From JAGWRI01 sp963728785 (GTDB lineage Bacteria > Gemmatimonadota > Gemmatimonadetes > Gemmatimonadales > Gemmatimonadaceae), in the NCBI GenBank assembly GCA_963728785.1, contig CAVSKV010000002.1, positions 868,001 to 932,000 of the forward strand: a stretch of 64,000 nucleotides of DNA, written 5' to 3'. The notes beneath the pieces were generated by a model. The model saw only the letters and a program-made list of their open reading frames with translations, was not told where the DNA came from and made no database searches. This document shows positions 52,740 to 60,887 of the stretch, in pieces (position 1 is the first letter of the stretch; the number at the start of each line of letters is the position of its first letter). The position numbers and the translations under genes were made by a program.

Positions 52740-53068
52740 GGGGCGAAGCCCCAATGGGGCTCGGTCGGCGGGAGCTGCGCAAACGGTGCGGGCGTTGGGC
52801 GAATTGTTGATTCTGGTCGCACCGCTCGCAGGATGGCCGCGGCTTCGTGGCGCGCGGCACGCGCCCCCGAGCGGCAGCCCACGCGCTCGAGATCCTGTGC
52901 TTCCGCGACGCGGCACGCTGCCTGCCACAGCGCATCGAAGTAGTGCGGTGTCCGTAGTCCTGTGCGCAGCTCGCGCCACCATTGGTGGAGCGCGGCGGCG
53001 CACAGCACCTCTTCACCTGCGTGCGCGATTGGAAGGCCGGCCGTCCTTGCAGGACGCGGGGTTGTCAC
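52736..53068 (-). CDS. Unknown satellite-operon protein (110 aa)
   Basis: Overlaps the excisionase stop and the ATPase start by 4 bp each. Helical middle (HYFDALWQAACRVAEAQDLE) and a Pro-rich C-terminus. Possibly a primase or ATPase partner; no family recognised. Confidence 0.55.
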   Translation of the reverse strand: MTTPRPARTAGLPIAHAGEEVLCAAALHQWWRELRTGLRTPHYFDALWQAACRVAEAQDLERVGCRSGARAARHEAAAILRAVRPESTIRPTPAPFAQLPPTEPHWGFAP

Positions 53069-53325
53069 CGCACACGTTTCGCCGGCGTGACCGACGGTTC
53101 AGACGTGTTGGTGCGCTTCCGCTCTTCCACATAGGCATATACGTCCGCCGGATCATAGACTACGCGCCTCCGCAATTTGACGTACCTGGGGCCGCCGCCT
53201 TTGACGCGGAGCACGCATAACGTGGAAGGGGCCAAACCTAATAACGCCGCTGCTTCCTCGGTGCTGATGAGTCGCTCGTGCATCGGTGCCTCCCAATGCT
53301 TAGTTGGTCGTATTACGACGTGCAC
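53065..53325 (-). CDS. AlpA/excisionase-like helix-turn-helix protein
   Basis: 86 aa (Met15, HERLIS, is a possible later start). Contains the small winged-helix of the AlpA/HTH_17 family: LISTEEAAALLGLAPSTLCV, GPRYVKLRRRVVYDPADVYA and an Arg/Lys-rich tail. In satellites such as P4 and PICI this protein activates excision and replication genes. First gene of the leftward operon, divergent from the repressor. Confidence 0.85.
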   Translation of the reverse strand: MHVVIRPTKHWEAPMHERLISTEEAAALLGLAPSTLCVLRVKGGGPRYVKLRRRVVYDPADVYAYVEERKRTNTSEPSVTPAKRVR

Positions 53326-53344
53326 TCAGGAATACTGACGTGCA
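53317..53344. promoter_or_regulatory. Possible operator in the divergent region
   Basis: GACGTGCA occurs at 53317-53324 and 53337-53344, 20 bp apart (about two helix turns), between the excisionase-like start and the repressor gene. TTGACA at 53394 is near the repressor start. A place where repressor and AlpA-like protein may compete (inference). Confidence 0.4.
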
Positions 53345-53428
53345 GGGATGCTTCCCGGGAGGCCCGGTGATTGTTAATATTATGGCGGATTGGTTGACAA
53401 TGAACCTGCCCCCATGAGGAAGCTTTCC

Positions 53429-54031
53429 ATGAGACAAAAGACCGCCGCTGCTGGGTTTCCCGCGCGTATTCGAGAGTTGATGGGGAGCGAGAGCCGGAAG
53501 GGTTTTGGCCGACGGCTCGGCGTGGGTCACACGCACGTGACCGCGTGGTTGAACGGGTCGGTCCCTAGCGCTCGCTACTTGCGGCGGATCAGCGACAAAC
53601 TCGGCGTCACGGTAGACTGGTTGCTTTCGGTACCCAACGCCCCCAAGCTTCGCACTCAAACGCGCGAGCCTGCCCCTTTCGAGCTTGACTTCACGGCGTA
53701 CATGGCGCGCAACGTCGTCGATCGGCTGGGAGCGCAATACCCTCGCCTAAGTCCTGACGCCCTCGCAGTCGATGTCGGCGGCCTTCTTATTCATCTCGTC
53801 GAGCAGGAAGCGGAGGGGCTGAAGAGATGGATGGATGTCAGAGCGACGATGATGCGCGCATCCAAAGTAGCGTCTGCCTTTCAACAGCTGATCACCGACA
53901 ATGCGGGCAAGCTCGGCCTAACCAAGGATCAGGTACGCAGAGGCTGGAATCAAATCTGGTATGCCTTGCAGCGGCCCCAGGAACTTCCGCCATTCGTGAC
54001 CGTTCGGCCCGATGCCAAGCCGATCGACTAG
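53429..54031 (+). CDS. XRE-family repressor
   Basis: 200 aa from ATG 53429 (GAGGA 8 bases upstream; ATG 53414 also possible). N-terminal XRE domain: RIRELMGSESRKGFGRRLGV, HTHVTAWLNGSVPSARYLRR, KLGVTVDWLLSV. C-terminal about 110 residues helical, no peptidase motif, so it is probably not self-cleaving. Divergent from the operon, as expected for the master repressor of a satellite or prophage. Confidence 0.85.
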   Translation: MRQKTAAAGFPARIRELMGSESRKGFGRRLGVGHTHVTAWLNGSVPSARYLRRISDKLGVTVDWLLSVPNAPKLRTQTREPAPFELDFTAYMARNVVDRLGAQYPRLSPDALAVDVGGLLIHLVEQEAEGLKRWMDVRATMMRASKVASAFQQLITDNAGKLGLTKDQVRRGWNQIWYALQRPQELPPFVTVRPDAKPID

Positions 54032-54212
54032 CTGCGCTGAATCCAGACGGGTCAGGTTGGGTAGGGTCCAGTATTGCGAAAGCGGCTTGCCAGCCCGGCG
54101 GCCGTAACCGACCGATCGGACCCAACGTCGGCCGTTTGCCGCCGGGGGAGGCGAAAGCTTCGGAATTAGGCAGATGCGACGCTCAATACGCCTGAACCAA
54201 CTACGCGATGCG

Positions 54213-54231
54213 TGCTGACAATGTGCTGACA
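54213..54231 (-). repeat. Paired octamer, inverted (right island end)
   Basis: TGCTGACA-ATG-TGCTGACA, the exact reverse complement of the 19-mer at 42691. It lies 58 bp inside the right attachment site, the mirror position of the 17448 copy at the left end. Confidence 0.65.
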
Positions 54232-54240
54232 CAAGCGAAA

Positions 54241-54274
54241 AACGGGCCGTCTCACGACGGCTCGTTTTCACTCA
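54241..54274. terminator. Bidirectional terminator
   Basis: GGGCCGTC-TCAC-GACGGCTC with an A-run on the left and GTTTTC on the right. It ends the repressor message (plus) and, on the minus strand, the tRNA-Gln transcript. Confidence 0.7.
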
Positions 54275-54288
54275 GTTTTCACTCTGTA

Positions 54289-54334
54289 TTGCCCCTCCTG
54301 GGATCGAACCAGGACTCTCCTGATCCAGAGTCAG
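54289..54334 (-). repeat. Right attachment site within tRNA-Gln
   Basis: 46 bp identical to 17277-17322, inside the tRNA-Gln gene from its 3' end to the anticodon stem. Marks the tRNA-proximal end of the island; integration rebuilt the full tRNA here. Confidence 0.85.
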
Positions 54335-54361
54335 GCGTGTTGCCAGTTACACCAAGGGGCA
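54290..54361 (-). tRNA. tRNA-Gln (anticodon CTG)
   Basis: 72 nt, full cloverleaf: acceptor TGCCCCT/AGGGGCA, anticodon stem CCTGA/TCAGG with loop CTCTGGA (anticodon CTG), T arm GTCCTGGTTCGATCCCAGG. No CCA encoded. Integration target of the island. Being at the island border it is the only complete copy in the window. Confidence 0.95.
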
Positions 54362-54464
54362 ATGTTGCCTCGACACGCTCGTGCGCAGCGCGTCAGGGCC
54401 ACCAAAGTTAGTTTTCGGGTAACCCAAAGGCAACCCTGATCCCAGCTCGCGCGACCTGAGCTTA

Positions 54465-55796
54465 GTGCATTCCACACCTATACTTACGCGCTCGTGTTCG
54501 CACCCGCGCCGCGCTCCCGCCGTCACCGTCTGTACCTTGGCCTTTGGCCTGGCGCTCGCCGGCTGTCGCGAGGCCGCCGTCCCTTTCGCGGGATCCTCGC
54601 CCGGCGGCCGCGAACGCGTGGATCAGGCCGTCACGGCGCTCTACGACCGCTACGCCAACGTGCACCACGGCCCTCGATACGAGTACGCGCGCAACCGGCT
54701 CACTAGCGCGGCGCTCGTTCCGTCGCGCGTGTTCAACGACACCGCGGTTTGGACGTCGATGCCCGACTCCACCCAGCGCCGCCTCGTCCTTGGCGAGTCC
54801 GCGGCGCCCGGCGGGTTCATCGAGCAGGAGGCCACAGCCACTGCGGCCTGGCCCGCCGCGCTGGGCGACGCACGACACCAGGTGGACCTGCACGCCCTCG
54901 GTGGCAACGACTACGCCTGGACCACCGACGTGGCGATCGCCCTCGGTACGATCCGCGCACAGGACGTGGCCGACGGCATCATCGCGCTGCTCACCTCGGC
55001 CACGCCGCGCAGCGACGCCGAACTGCGCGGCGACTATCTGGTCGCATTCCCGCGTACCACGGCCGTGCTGTCGCAACTGTTCACGCTCGACACGTTGCGC
55101 GCCCTGCTCCAGCCTGACGGCTCGTCCCTCGTCACCCTGCAGTTCACCCTGCACCCCGCGGGCCTCCAGCCGAAGTATCCGGCTTTCGCCGCCTACGTGA
55201 CCAAGTACGTCGGCGCCACCGTTTATGATTTTCATATCGCGGACCGCGCCGGCGCGGAGTACTTCGATGCCGCAGCGCAGGGACCGCCTGTCGTGGTGCA
55301 CGCCCGCGTGCGCGGACACGAGTTCCTGCCGCTTGCCGGCGGGGACCGCCCGCTGCCTGATTCGCTCGTCCTCTCGGGCTCGTTCTCCACGAGGATCCGG
55401 TTCTTCCGCGTGGGCGCCCGCCACTTCACGTCGGACGTCGTGATCGGCCGCTCGGCACATGTGCGGTCGTGGACCCTGCACTTCGGCCAGGAACCCGACT
55501 GGCAGCTTCCGCTGGCCACGGCCCGGCTGCTCCGCTCGCCCCTCCGGCGCCCGTTTCAGGGCGCTGGCATGTGGTATCAGGTGGCGGTGCGCGACAGCGC
55601 CGGCGCGCAGACCATCCTGAGCCGCCGTTCGCACGCCGAGGTGCACGAAAGCGCCATCATGCGCTTCATCGGGGGGCTCATCTCACGCGTTCTGCTCGAT
55701 CTCGACGGCAACGTGCGGCGCGAGGAATTGCAGTTCTTCGCGTCTACGTTCGACGCGATGCGCGGGGACTTCGGCGCGGTTCTTCCCGCCCGCTGA
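54465..55796 (+). CDS. Putative lipoprotein of unknown function
   Basis: 443 aa from a GTG. Lipobox LALAGC at about residue 34. Mature part mixed alpha/beta (VDQAVTALYDRYANVHHGPR, GNDYAWTTDVAIALGTIRA, SHAEVHESAIMRFIGGLISR). Not recognised; likely a lineage-specific periplasmic protein. First host gene right of the island. Confidence 0.7.
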   Translation: MHSTPILTRSCSHPRRAPAVTVCTLAFGLALAGCREAAVPFAGSSPGGRERVDQAVTALYDRYANVHHGPRYEYARNRLTSAALVPSRVFNDTAVWTSMPDSTQRRLVLGESAAPGGFIEQEATATAAWPAALGDARHQVDLHALGGNDYAWTTDVAIALGTIRAQDVADGIIALLTSATPRSDAELRGDYLVAFPRTTAVLSQLFTLDTLRALLQPDGSSLVTLQFTLHPAGLQPKYPAFAAYVTKYVGATVYDFHIADRAGAEYFDAAAQGPPVVVHARVRGHEFLPLAGGDRPLPDSLVLSGSFSTRIRFFRVGARHFTSDVVIGRSAHVRSWTLHFGQEPDWQLPLATARLLRSPLRRPFQGAGMWYQVAVRDSAGAQTILSRRSHAEVHESAIMRFIGGLISRVLLDLDGNVRREELQFFASTFDAMRGDFGAVLPAR

Positions 55797-55835
55797 CCGT
55801 CCTGCCGTCCTACTGCCCCCTATCCACAAACACGA

Positions 55836-55866
55836 ACGCCGCGAACCCTTGGGTCCGCGGCGTTGC
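55836..55866 (+). terminator. Likely terminator
   Basis: ACGCCGCG-ACCC/GGGT-CGCGGCGT forms a strong stem shortly after the lipoprotein gene; followed by TTGCCAGTTTGTTT rather than a clean T-run. Confidence 0.55.
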
Positions 55867-55955
55867 CAGTTTGTTTGCCACGCGCGCCGTCATTGGAACT
55901 CTCCGTCCTACCGATCGGCGGCGGGCAATTATTTCTACGCGAGTTGCCTCGCGAA

Positions 55956-56028
55956 TGGAGCTGAGGGGGATCGAACCCCTGACCTCTGCAGTGCGATTGC
56001 AGCGCTCTCCCAGCTGAGCTACAGCCCC
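55956..56028 (-). tRNA. tRNA-Ala (anticodon CGC)
   Basis: 73 nt: acceptor GGGGCTG/CAGCTCC, D arm GCTCAGCTGGGAGAGC, anticodon stem CTGCA/TGCAG with loop ATCGCAC (anticodon CGC), T arm with GGTTCGATCC, A73. Reads GCG. No integration signs here. Confidence 0.95.
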
Positions 56029-56276
56029 GAAAGGCCCGAGATGCCGGAAAGAAGCTGCTGCCCGTTCGCACCCGGGTTGCTACTCAAACGGCCCCGCGTG
56101 CGGGGCCGCTCGATAGGAAGAATCCTAGCCGGGCAACCCCATTCAGTCAAGCAGACGAATAGTCCCACCCCATAGTAACGGCCTGTCCCGCAACGGGTTT
56201 CGGTCTCGCCACAATGCCCTGCGCACGCGCCGATGGCACCCTTGCCCACCTCCCACCGTGTCCCTACCATGCCCCC

Positions 56277-57239
56277 ATGTTCAAAGATCTCCGCCCCGAC
56301 GCCGTGCGTGAGGCCGCTCGGCGCATCGCGGACCACACCGTCCGCACCCCGCTGCTCAGGAGCGAGCCGCTGTCGCAGGTTGCCGGCGGCGATGTGTACC
56401 TCAAGCTCGAGAACCGGCAAGTCACCGGCTCGTTCAAGCTGCGCGGCGCGCTCAACGCGCTCGCCATGCTTTCTCTCGACACCCGCCGCCGCGGGGTGGT
56501 GGCCTCGTCCGCCGGCAACCACGGGCTCGGCGTGGCCTACGCCGCCAGCGTGCTCGGCATTCCGGCCACGATCTTCGTGCCGGCGACGGCTCCGGAGGTG
56601 AAGAAATCCGGTATCCGCGCGCTGGGCGCGATGCTCGACGACGCGCAGCCTGACTACGACGCCGCGATGGGGGCGGCCAAGGCGCACGGCGAAGCGCACG
56701 GCCTCGCGTTCATCAATCCGTGTCTTGGCGACATGTTGCTCGCCGGCCAGGGCACGGTGGCGCTCGAGATTCTCGACGAACTCCCGGAGTTACGAACGCT
56801 CGTCGTTTGTGTGGGTGGCGGCGGTCTGCTTGGCGGCTGTGCGTCGCTGCTGCGGCACGACACGCCCGACGTACGGATCGTGGGCGTGCAGAGCGACCAG
56901 ACGGCGGCCATGGCGCGATCGGTCACTGCCGGCCGCGTCGTGGACATCCCGGTGGCGCCCACGCTCGCCGACGGACTGGCTGGCCAGATAGACGACGAAG
57001 CGCTCGACATCGGACGCAACGCGCTCGACGACATCGTGCTCCTCACCGAAGACGAGATCGCCCGCGCCATTGCTTGGCTGTACCGCGAGCACGACCTGAA
57101 GATCGAGGGCGCCGGCGCCGTGGCCACCGGCGCCGTGCTGCTTGGGAAGTCCCCGCTCACCTTCCCTGCGGTGGCGATCGTGAGCGGCGGGAATATTGAC
57201 GACGCGCGATGGAGAACCGCGCTAGCCGGTGCGAAGTAA
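56277..57239 (+). CDS. PLP-dependent threonine/serine dehydratase
   Basis: 320 aa from ATG 56277. Fold-type II PLP enzyme: lysine in QVTGSFKLRGALNAL (Lys in the SFK motif), phosphate-binding loop in SSAGNHGLGVAYAASVLG, and the glycine-rich VVCVGGGGLLGGC. No C-terminal ACT domain, so it is the short, catabolic type (threonine ammonia-lyase or serine racemase-like). Converts threonine to 2-oxobutyrate (family knowledge). Confidence 0.9.
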   Translation: MFKDLRPDAVREAARRIADHTVRTPLLRSEPLSQVAGGDVYLKLENRQVTGSFKLRGALNALAMLSLDTRRRGVVASSAGNHGLGVAYAASVLGIPATIFVPATAPEVKKSGIRALGAMLDDAQPDYDAAMGAAKAHGEAHGLAFINPCLGDMLLAGQGTVALEILDELPELRTLVVCVGGGGLLGGCASLLRHDTPDVRIVGVQSDQTAAMARSVTAGRVVDIPVAPTLADGLAGQIDDEALDIGRNALDDIVLLTEDEIARAIAWLYREHDLKIEGAGAVATGAVLLGKSPLTFPAVAIVSGGNIDDARWRTALAGAK

Positions 57240-57282
57240 GAGGGTACGAGGGTTGGAGAGATGACTGCGGAACGCGGTCTCC

Positions 57283-57324
57283 TGTCCGACTGTCCGACTG
57301 TCCGACTGTCCCACAGTCCGCCCG
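57283..57324 (+). repeat. GACTGTCC tandem repeat
   Basis: Runs of CTGTCCGA units upstream of rnz: TCCGACTGTCCGACTGTCCG, then ACTGTCCCACAG. A similar array lies at 63050-63135. Short tandem octamers of this kind scattered between genes may form structure or bind a protein; purpose unknown. Confidence 0.7.
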
Positions 57325-57351
57325 CCCGACAGCCCCTTATATTGACTTCCC

Positions 57352-58302
57352 ATGCCTCTCACCCTCGGCCTCCTCGGCACCTCCGCGTCGCGCCCCACCG
57401 TGGAACGCAACGTCGCGTCCGTCGTGCTCGTGCGCGAAGGCGAGACGCTCATGTTCGACTGCGGCGAGGGTACGCAACGGCAGATGATGCGTTACGGGGT
57501 GAGTTTCGCGCTGCGCGACATCTACTTCACGCACATGCACGCCGACCACGTGATCGGCGTGATCGGCCTCATGCGTACGATGGCGCTGCAGGGCCGCACG
57601 GAGCCGATGCGGCTGCTCGGCCCGGTGGGCGCCGGAAGGCACCTGAAGCGGGCCAAGGAGTTCGGCGTCGACCGCATCAGCTTTCCGGTGGAGATCATCG
57701 AACTCGATCCGACGACGCGCGTGGACTACGGCGACTACGCGGTGCTGCCCTTTCCCGTGGACCATGGCCCCTCACTTTCCATGGGCTACGCGCTGGTCGA
57801 GCCGGAACGCAAGGGACGTTTTCACCCCGATCGGGCGCGGGAACTCGGCATCCCCGAAGGGCCGTTATGGGGACAGATCCACCACGGCGAGAACATCACA
57901 CTCCCCGACGGGCGTACGATTGCACCCAGTGACCTGGTGGGGCCGCCACGTCCCGGGCGCACCGTGGTGATTACGGGCGACACGCGTCCCTGCGACGCCA
58001 CGGTGGAGATGTCGCGCAACGCGGACCTGCTGCTGCACGAGGCCACGTTCGCCGACGAGGAGGCCGAGCGGGCCCACGAGACCGGGCACTCCACGGCCCG
58101 CGAGGCGGCCGGAGTGGCGGCGCGGGCGGACGTGCGGAAGCTCGTGCTCACGCACTTGTCGGCGCGTTACTCGCGCGATCCATCCGAATTGACGCGCGAG
58201 GCGAAGGAGGTATTCGCCGACGTGGTGGTGGCGCGCGATGGGATGGAGATCGACGTGCCCTACCGCGACACCCTCGACGGATCAGCGACGCCCGACGTTT
58301 GA
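57352..58302 (+). CDS. rnz: Ribonuclease Z
   Basis: 316 aa. Metallo-beta-lactamase fold: FDCGEGTQRQMM, zinc motif HMHADHVIG, PFPVDHGPSLSMGYAL, TVVITGDTRPC and the C-terminal His in KLVLTHLSARYS. Long form with the exosite insert (LLGPVGAGRHLKRAKEF region). It removes the 3' trailer of tRNAs, useful since none of the tRNAs here encodes CCA. Confidence 0.93.
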   Translation: MPLTLGLLGTSASRPTVERNVASVVLVREGETLMFDCGEGTQRQMMRYGVSFALRDIYFTHMHADHVIGVIGLMRTMALQGRTEPMRLLGPVGAGRHLKRAKEFGVDRISFPVEIIELDPTTRVDYGDYAVLPFPVDHGPSLSMGYALVEPERKGRFHPDRARELGIPEGPLWGQIHHGENITLPDGRTIAPSDLVGPPRPGRTVVITGDTRPCDATVEMSRNADLLLHEATFADEEAERAHETGHSTAREAAGVAARADVRKLVLTHLSARYSRDPSELTREAKEVFADVVVARDGMEIDVPYRDTLDGSATPDV

Positions 58303-58590
58303 GGCCGGCGACCGCCAGAGGTTATTCACCGGATCGGGGCGCCACACGGGCATCGAGCGGCGAAACAGCCGGGCCAGCGTCTGCTGATCCAGCGATTGCG
58401 CGACGAGCTTGGGATCGAGACGCGACGTCACGCTGCGCGCCTCGGGACCGTGGCTGATGTACCAGTTGTAGCGGTCGAGCCGCACGTGCCGGCCATCGGG
58501 GTGGCGGAAGAAGACCACGGCATTGCTGGAGGCCGGATTGGTCACCTCGACGGTGTATTCCACGCCGTCGGGGTCGCGAAAGCTGGGCAT
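58282..58590 (-). CDS. Hypothetical protein
   Basis: 102 aa. Starts MPSFRDPDGVEYTVEVTNPA, contains VVFFRHPDGRHVRLDRYNWY, a small beta-rich domain. Stop overlaps the end of rnz by about 20 bp (convergent). Not recognised. Confidence 0.7.
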   Translation of the reverse strand: MPSFRDPDGVEYTVEVTNPASSNAVVFFRHPDGRHVRLDRYNWYISHGPEARSVTSRLDPKLVAQSLDQQTLARLFRRSMPVWRPDPVNNLWRSPASNVGRR

Positions 58591-58617
58591 GATGGTGCGC
58601 TGATGTGAGGAGTGGCG

Positions 58618-59019
58618 TCAGCCGACGAGCGACGGCGCCAACGGCTGGCGGCCCGAATACCCGGCGTCCACTTCGTGCCAGAACTGCACCTCGGGCTCCC
58701 CCATGCGCCAACACAACTGGATGCGCCGGCCGTTCATCTCGCCTGGAAAATCCAACAGCCCGAGCCGCGGGTCCTTGAGTTCGATTCCCAGGACGTCGAG
58801 TTCACGCTGGAATCCGGCGATCTCGCGAGCCAATGCCTGTACCTCGCGTTCCAGCCTCTGGACGTTGGTCTGATCGCCCTCGGCCTGGACGTTCGACGCA
58901 GCGAGGTCGAGTTCGAGAATCTTTTCGCGCCATGTCGAGTGCTGGCGCACCACGTCGGCCACGATCTTGCGCACGAGGGGCAGTGTGGCGTTGGCTTGGT
59001 CGACCGTGAAGAGCTTCAT
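58618..59019 (-). CDS. DUF2203 protein
   Basis: 133 aa from ATG 59019. Starts MKLFTVDQANATLPLVRKIV, central coiled coil (LEREVQALAREIAGFQRELD), then DPRLGLLDFPGEMNGRRIQL, LCWRMGEPEVQFWHEVDAGY, the signature of DUF2203. Cytoplasmic, function unknown. Follows the thioesterase gene by about 50 bp, same strand. Confidence 0.9.
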   Translation of the reverse strand: MKLFTVDQANATLPLVRKIVADVVRQHSTWREKILELDLAASNVQAEGDQTNVQRLEREVQALAREIAGFQRELDVLGIELKDPRLGLLDFPGEMNGRRIQLCWRMGEPEVQFWHEVDAGYSGRQPLAPSLVG

Positions 59020-59072
59020 GTGTGGAGTATAGTCAGAAACGCCGGGGCGCGACAACGCCGGGCGTCACCCTG

Positions 59073-59582
59073 CTACGTGCCCTCGCCTGGACGGAGCTCC
59101 GATTCGCGCTCTTCCAGGCGCCGTCGGCGTCGGGCTTCGGCTGCTGCATGGCGACGTAGCTCTTCGGGCGACTCCGGCTTGAGCGCCGGAATTTCCACCG
59201 GATGCCCCACACGATCCACGGCCACGTAGGTGAGGTAACAGGAATTCGTGTGCCGGCGTTTCCCGGTCAGGAGATCCTCCGCCTCCACTCGTACACCGAC
59301 TTCCAGCGACGTGCGGCCCACGTAAGTGACGCTCGCCTTCATCACCAGCAGGTCGCCAAGATGAATGGGCTCGCGAAAGTCCACACGATCGATCGACGCC
59401 GTAACCACGGGCATCCGGCAGTGCCGGAGGGCGGCGATGGCGGCGACCTTGTCCATCATGGAGAGCACGACCCCACCGAACACGTTGCCCATGTTATTCG
59501 CATCCTGCGGCATCATGAGCTGCGACGACTCGTGCTGGCTCTGCTTGACGGTCTTGATCTCGCGACGGTGGGCGTGGCTCAT
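59073..59582 (-). CDS. Acyl-CoA thioesterase (hotdog fold)
   Basis: 169 aa. Hotdog domain: LMMPQDANNMGNVFGGVVLS (the catalytic Asn/Asp region), MDKVAAIAALRHCRMPVVTA, RVDFREPIHLGDLLVMKASV. Of the YciA/BFIT type that hydrolyses acyl-CoA. The C-terminal 40 residues are an Arg/Glu-rich tail. Start overlaps the upstream lipoprotein stop (ATGA). Confidence 0.9.
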   Translation of the reverse strand: MSHAHRREIKTVKQSQHESSQLMMPQDANNMGNVFGGVVLSMMDKVAAIAALRHCRMPVVTASIDRVDFREPIHLGDLLVMKASVTYVGRTSLEVGVRVEAEDLLTGKRRHTNSCYLTYVAVDRVGHPVEIPALKPESPEELRRHAAAEARRRRRLEERESELRPGEGT

Positions 59583-60802
59583 GGCGTGGCGGTGCGCCGG
59601 CGCACAGGGCGCCGCGCGGCGGGACGGGGGGATGCCTGACGGACGTTGGCAGCGGCCCGTACGCGAGGCGCCTCTGCCGGGGGAACTCGCAGCCGTGCCA
59701 CGCGCGCGTCCTCGTCATACAGCGCGGCCTGATCGAACGCGCGCTGCAGCGCCAGGCGGGTGGTGGAATCCACGCGCGGGCGATCCAACCAGAACACATG
59801 CCGCAGCGGCGTGTGCACCTGGCCCAGCACCCACTCATGCCTGGTAGAATCGACCAGCGTGACGTCGATGACACTATCGGCGGTGTCGGCCAGCGCGCGC
59901 ACGGTATAGCCGGGCCGGACCCAGCCTTGGCCACGATCAGCCGACGGCGTGGGAAGCGTGGGGCGCACTTCGCCCCACCACGCCTGGGAGTCGATGGGAA
60001 GGAGCGGCAGCGACAGCACGTTCGGCACGTCGTGACTGCCCGACACGCGCCCGGCGAACGCGACTGCGGGCTCGCCGTGCAGTTGGGCCAGGCTGAAGCT
60101 TCCCGGGTCGAAGCTCATTTCCGAGAGCACGATCGGCACGATGTCGGGCAACTCGCTGGCGCGGCCTCGCGCCGAATCGATCACGGCGGCGTACGACAGC
60201 CGTCCCTGATCGACGACCCGCGCCGCCGCACCGGAACCGATCAGGTTATCGAGGCGCACCGGGTGTCCGGTCCGCATGTCCACCACGGCGCGCCAAGTGG
60301 TGTGAAAGGCCGGTTCCGGACGGCGCCGCGTGTCAGCGTGGTATTCGAGCGAAAGGTACGGCCCGTGCACATCGAGCAGGGTGACGTCGGACGTGGCGGT
60401 GACCAAGGGCCGGTCGTTCACGGGATCGTCGGGGCCGAGCGGCGCGTCGTCGGGATGCGTCGCGGCATAGGCGCGCGCCACGCGTGCAACGAGCGTGTCG
60501 ACGAATACCACCGTGGAGTCGTTGGTGATGAGGTCCCGCGAAAAGACGATCTGGCCCACGAGGAGGGCGTCCTCGTAGGAGTGGTCGTCATCGGCGACGT
60601 ACACCTCGTGGAATCGCCCGCCGTACCGCGCCAGGACGAGCGGCTCGCCGCGCATTCTGAGCGCGGCCGACGCGGAGGTCACCCAATAGGTGGAATCCCC
60701 GGCGACGAGCAGGAAGTCGACGGCCGGCGGGGCCACGCGGCGGGGTGCCATGCAACTCGATACGAGGATGGCCGGGAGGAGGAAGCCGAAGCGGCGAAAC
60801 AT
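59579..60802 (-). CDS. Putative lipoprotein
   Basis: 407 aa from ATG 60802. Lipobox ILVSSC at about residue 17. Mature part beta-rich with WVTSASAALRMRGEPLVLAR and LVTATSDVTLLDVHGPYLSL; C-terminus basic. No family recognised. In operon with the thioesterase (4-bp overlap). Confidence 0.7.
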   Translation of the reverse strand: MFRRFGFLLPAILVSSCMAPRRVAPPAVDFLLVAGDSTYWVTSASAALRMRGEPLVLARYGGRFHEVYVADDDHSYEDALLVGQIVFSRDLITNDSTVVFVDTLVARVARAYAATHPDDAPLGPDDPVNDRPLVTATSDVTLLDVHGPYLSLEYHADTRRRPEPAFHTTWRAVVDMRTGHPVRLDNLIGSGAAARVVDQGRLSYAAVIDSARGRASELPDIVPIVLSEMSFDPGSFSLAQLHGEPAVAFAGRVSGSHDVPNVLSLPLLPIDSQAWWGEVRPTLPTPSADRGQGWVRPGYTVRALADTADSVIDVTLVDSTRHEWVLGQVHTPLRHVFWLDRPRVDSTTRLALQRAFDQAALYDEDARVARLRVPPAEAPRVRAAANVRQASPRPAARRPVRRRTATP

Positions 60803-60887
60803 GGTGGAAGATACAGCCAAACGGCGCCGGCAAGTACGGCGCCGACAAACCCTGCGCCGGGAGAACAGCACGCCATCACCCTCGTAT

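Noticed and set aside
57283..57324. CRISPR array
   Set aside because: Octamers are directly tandem with no spacers.
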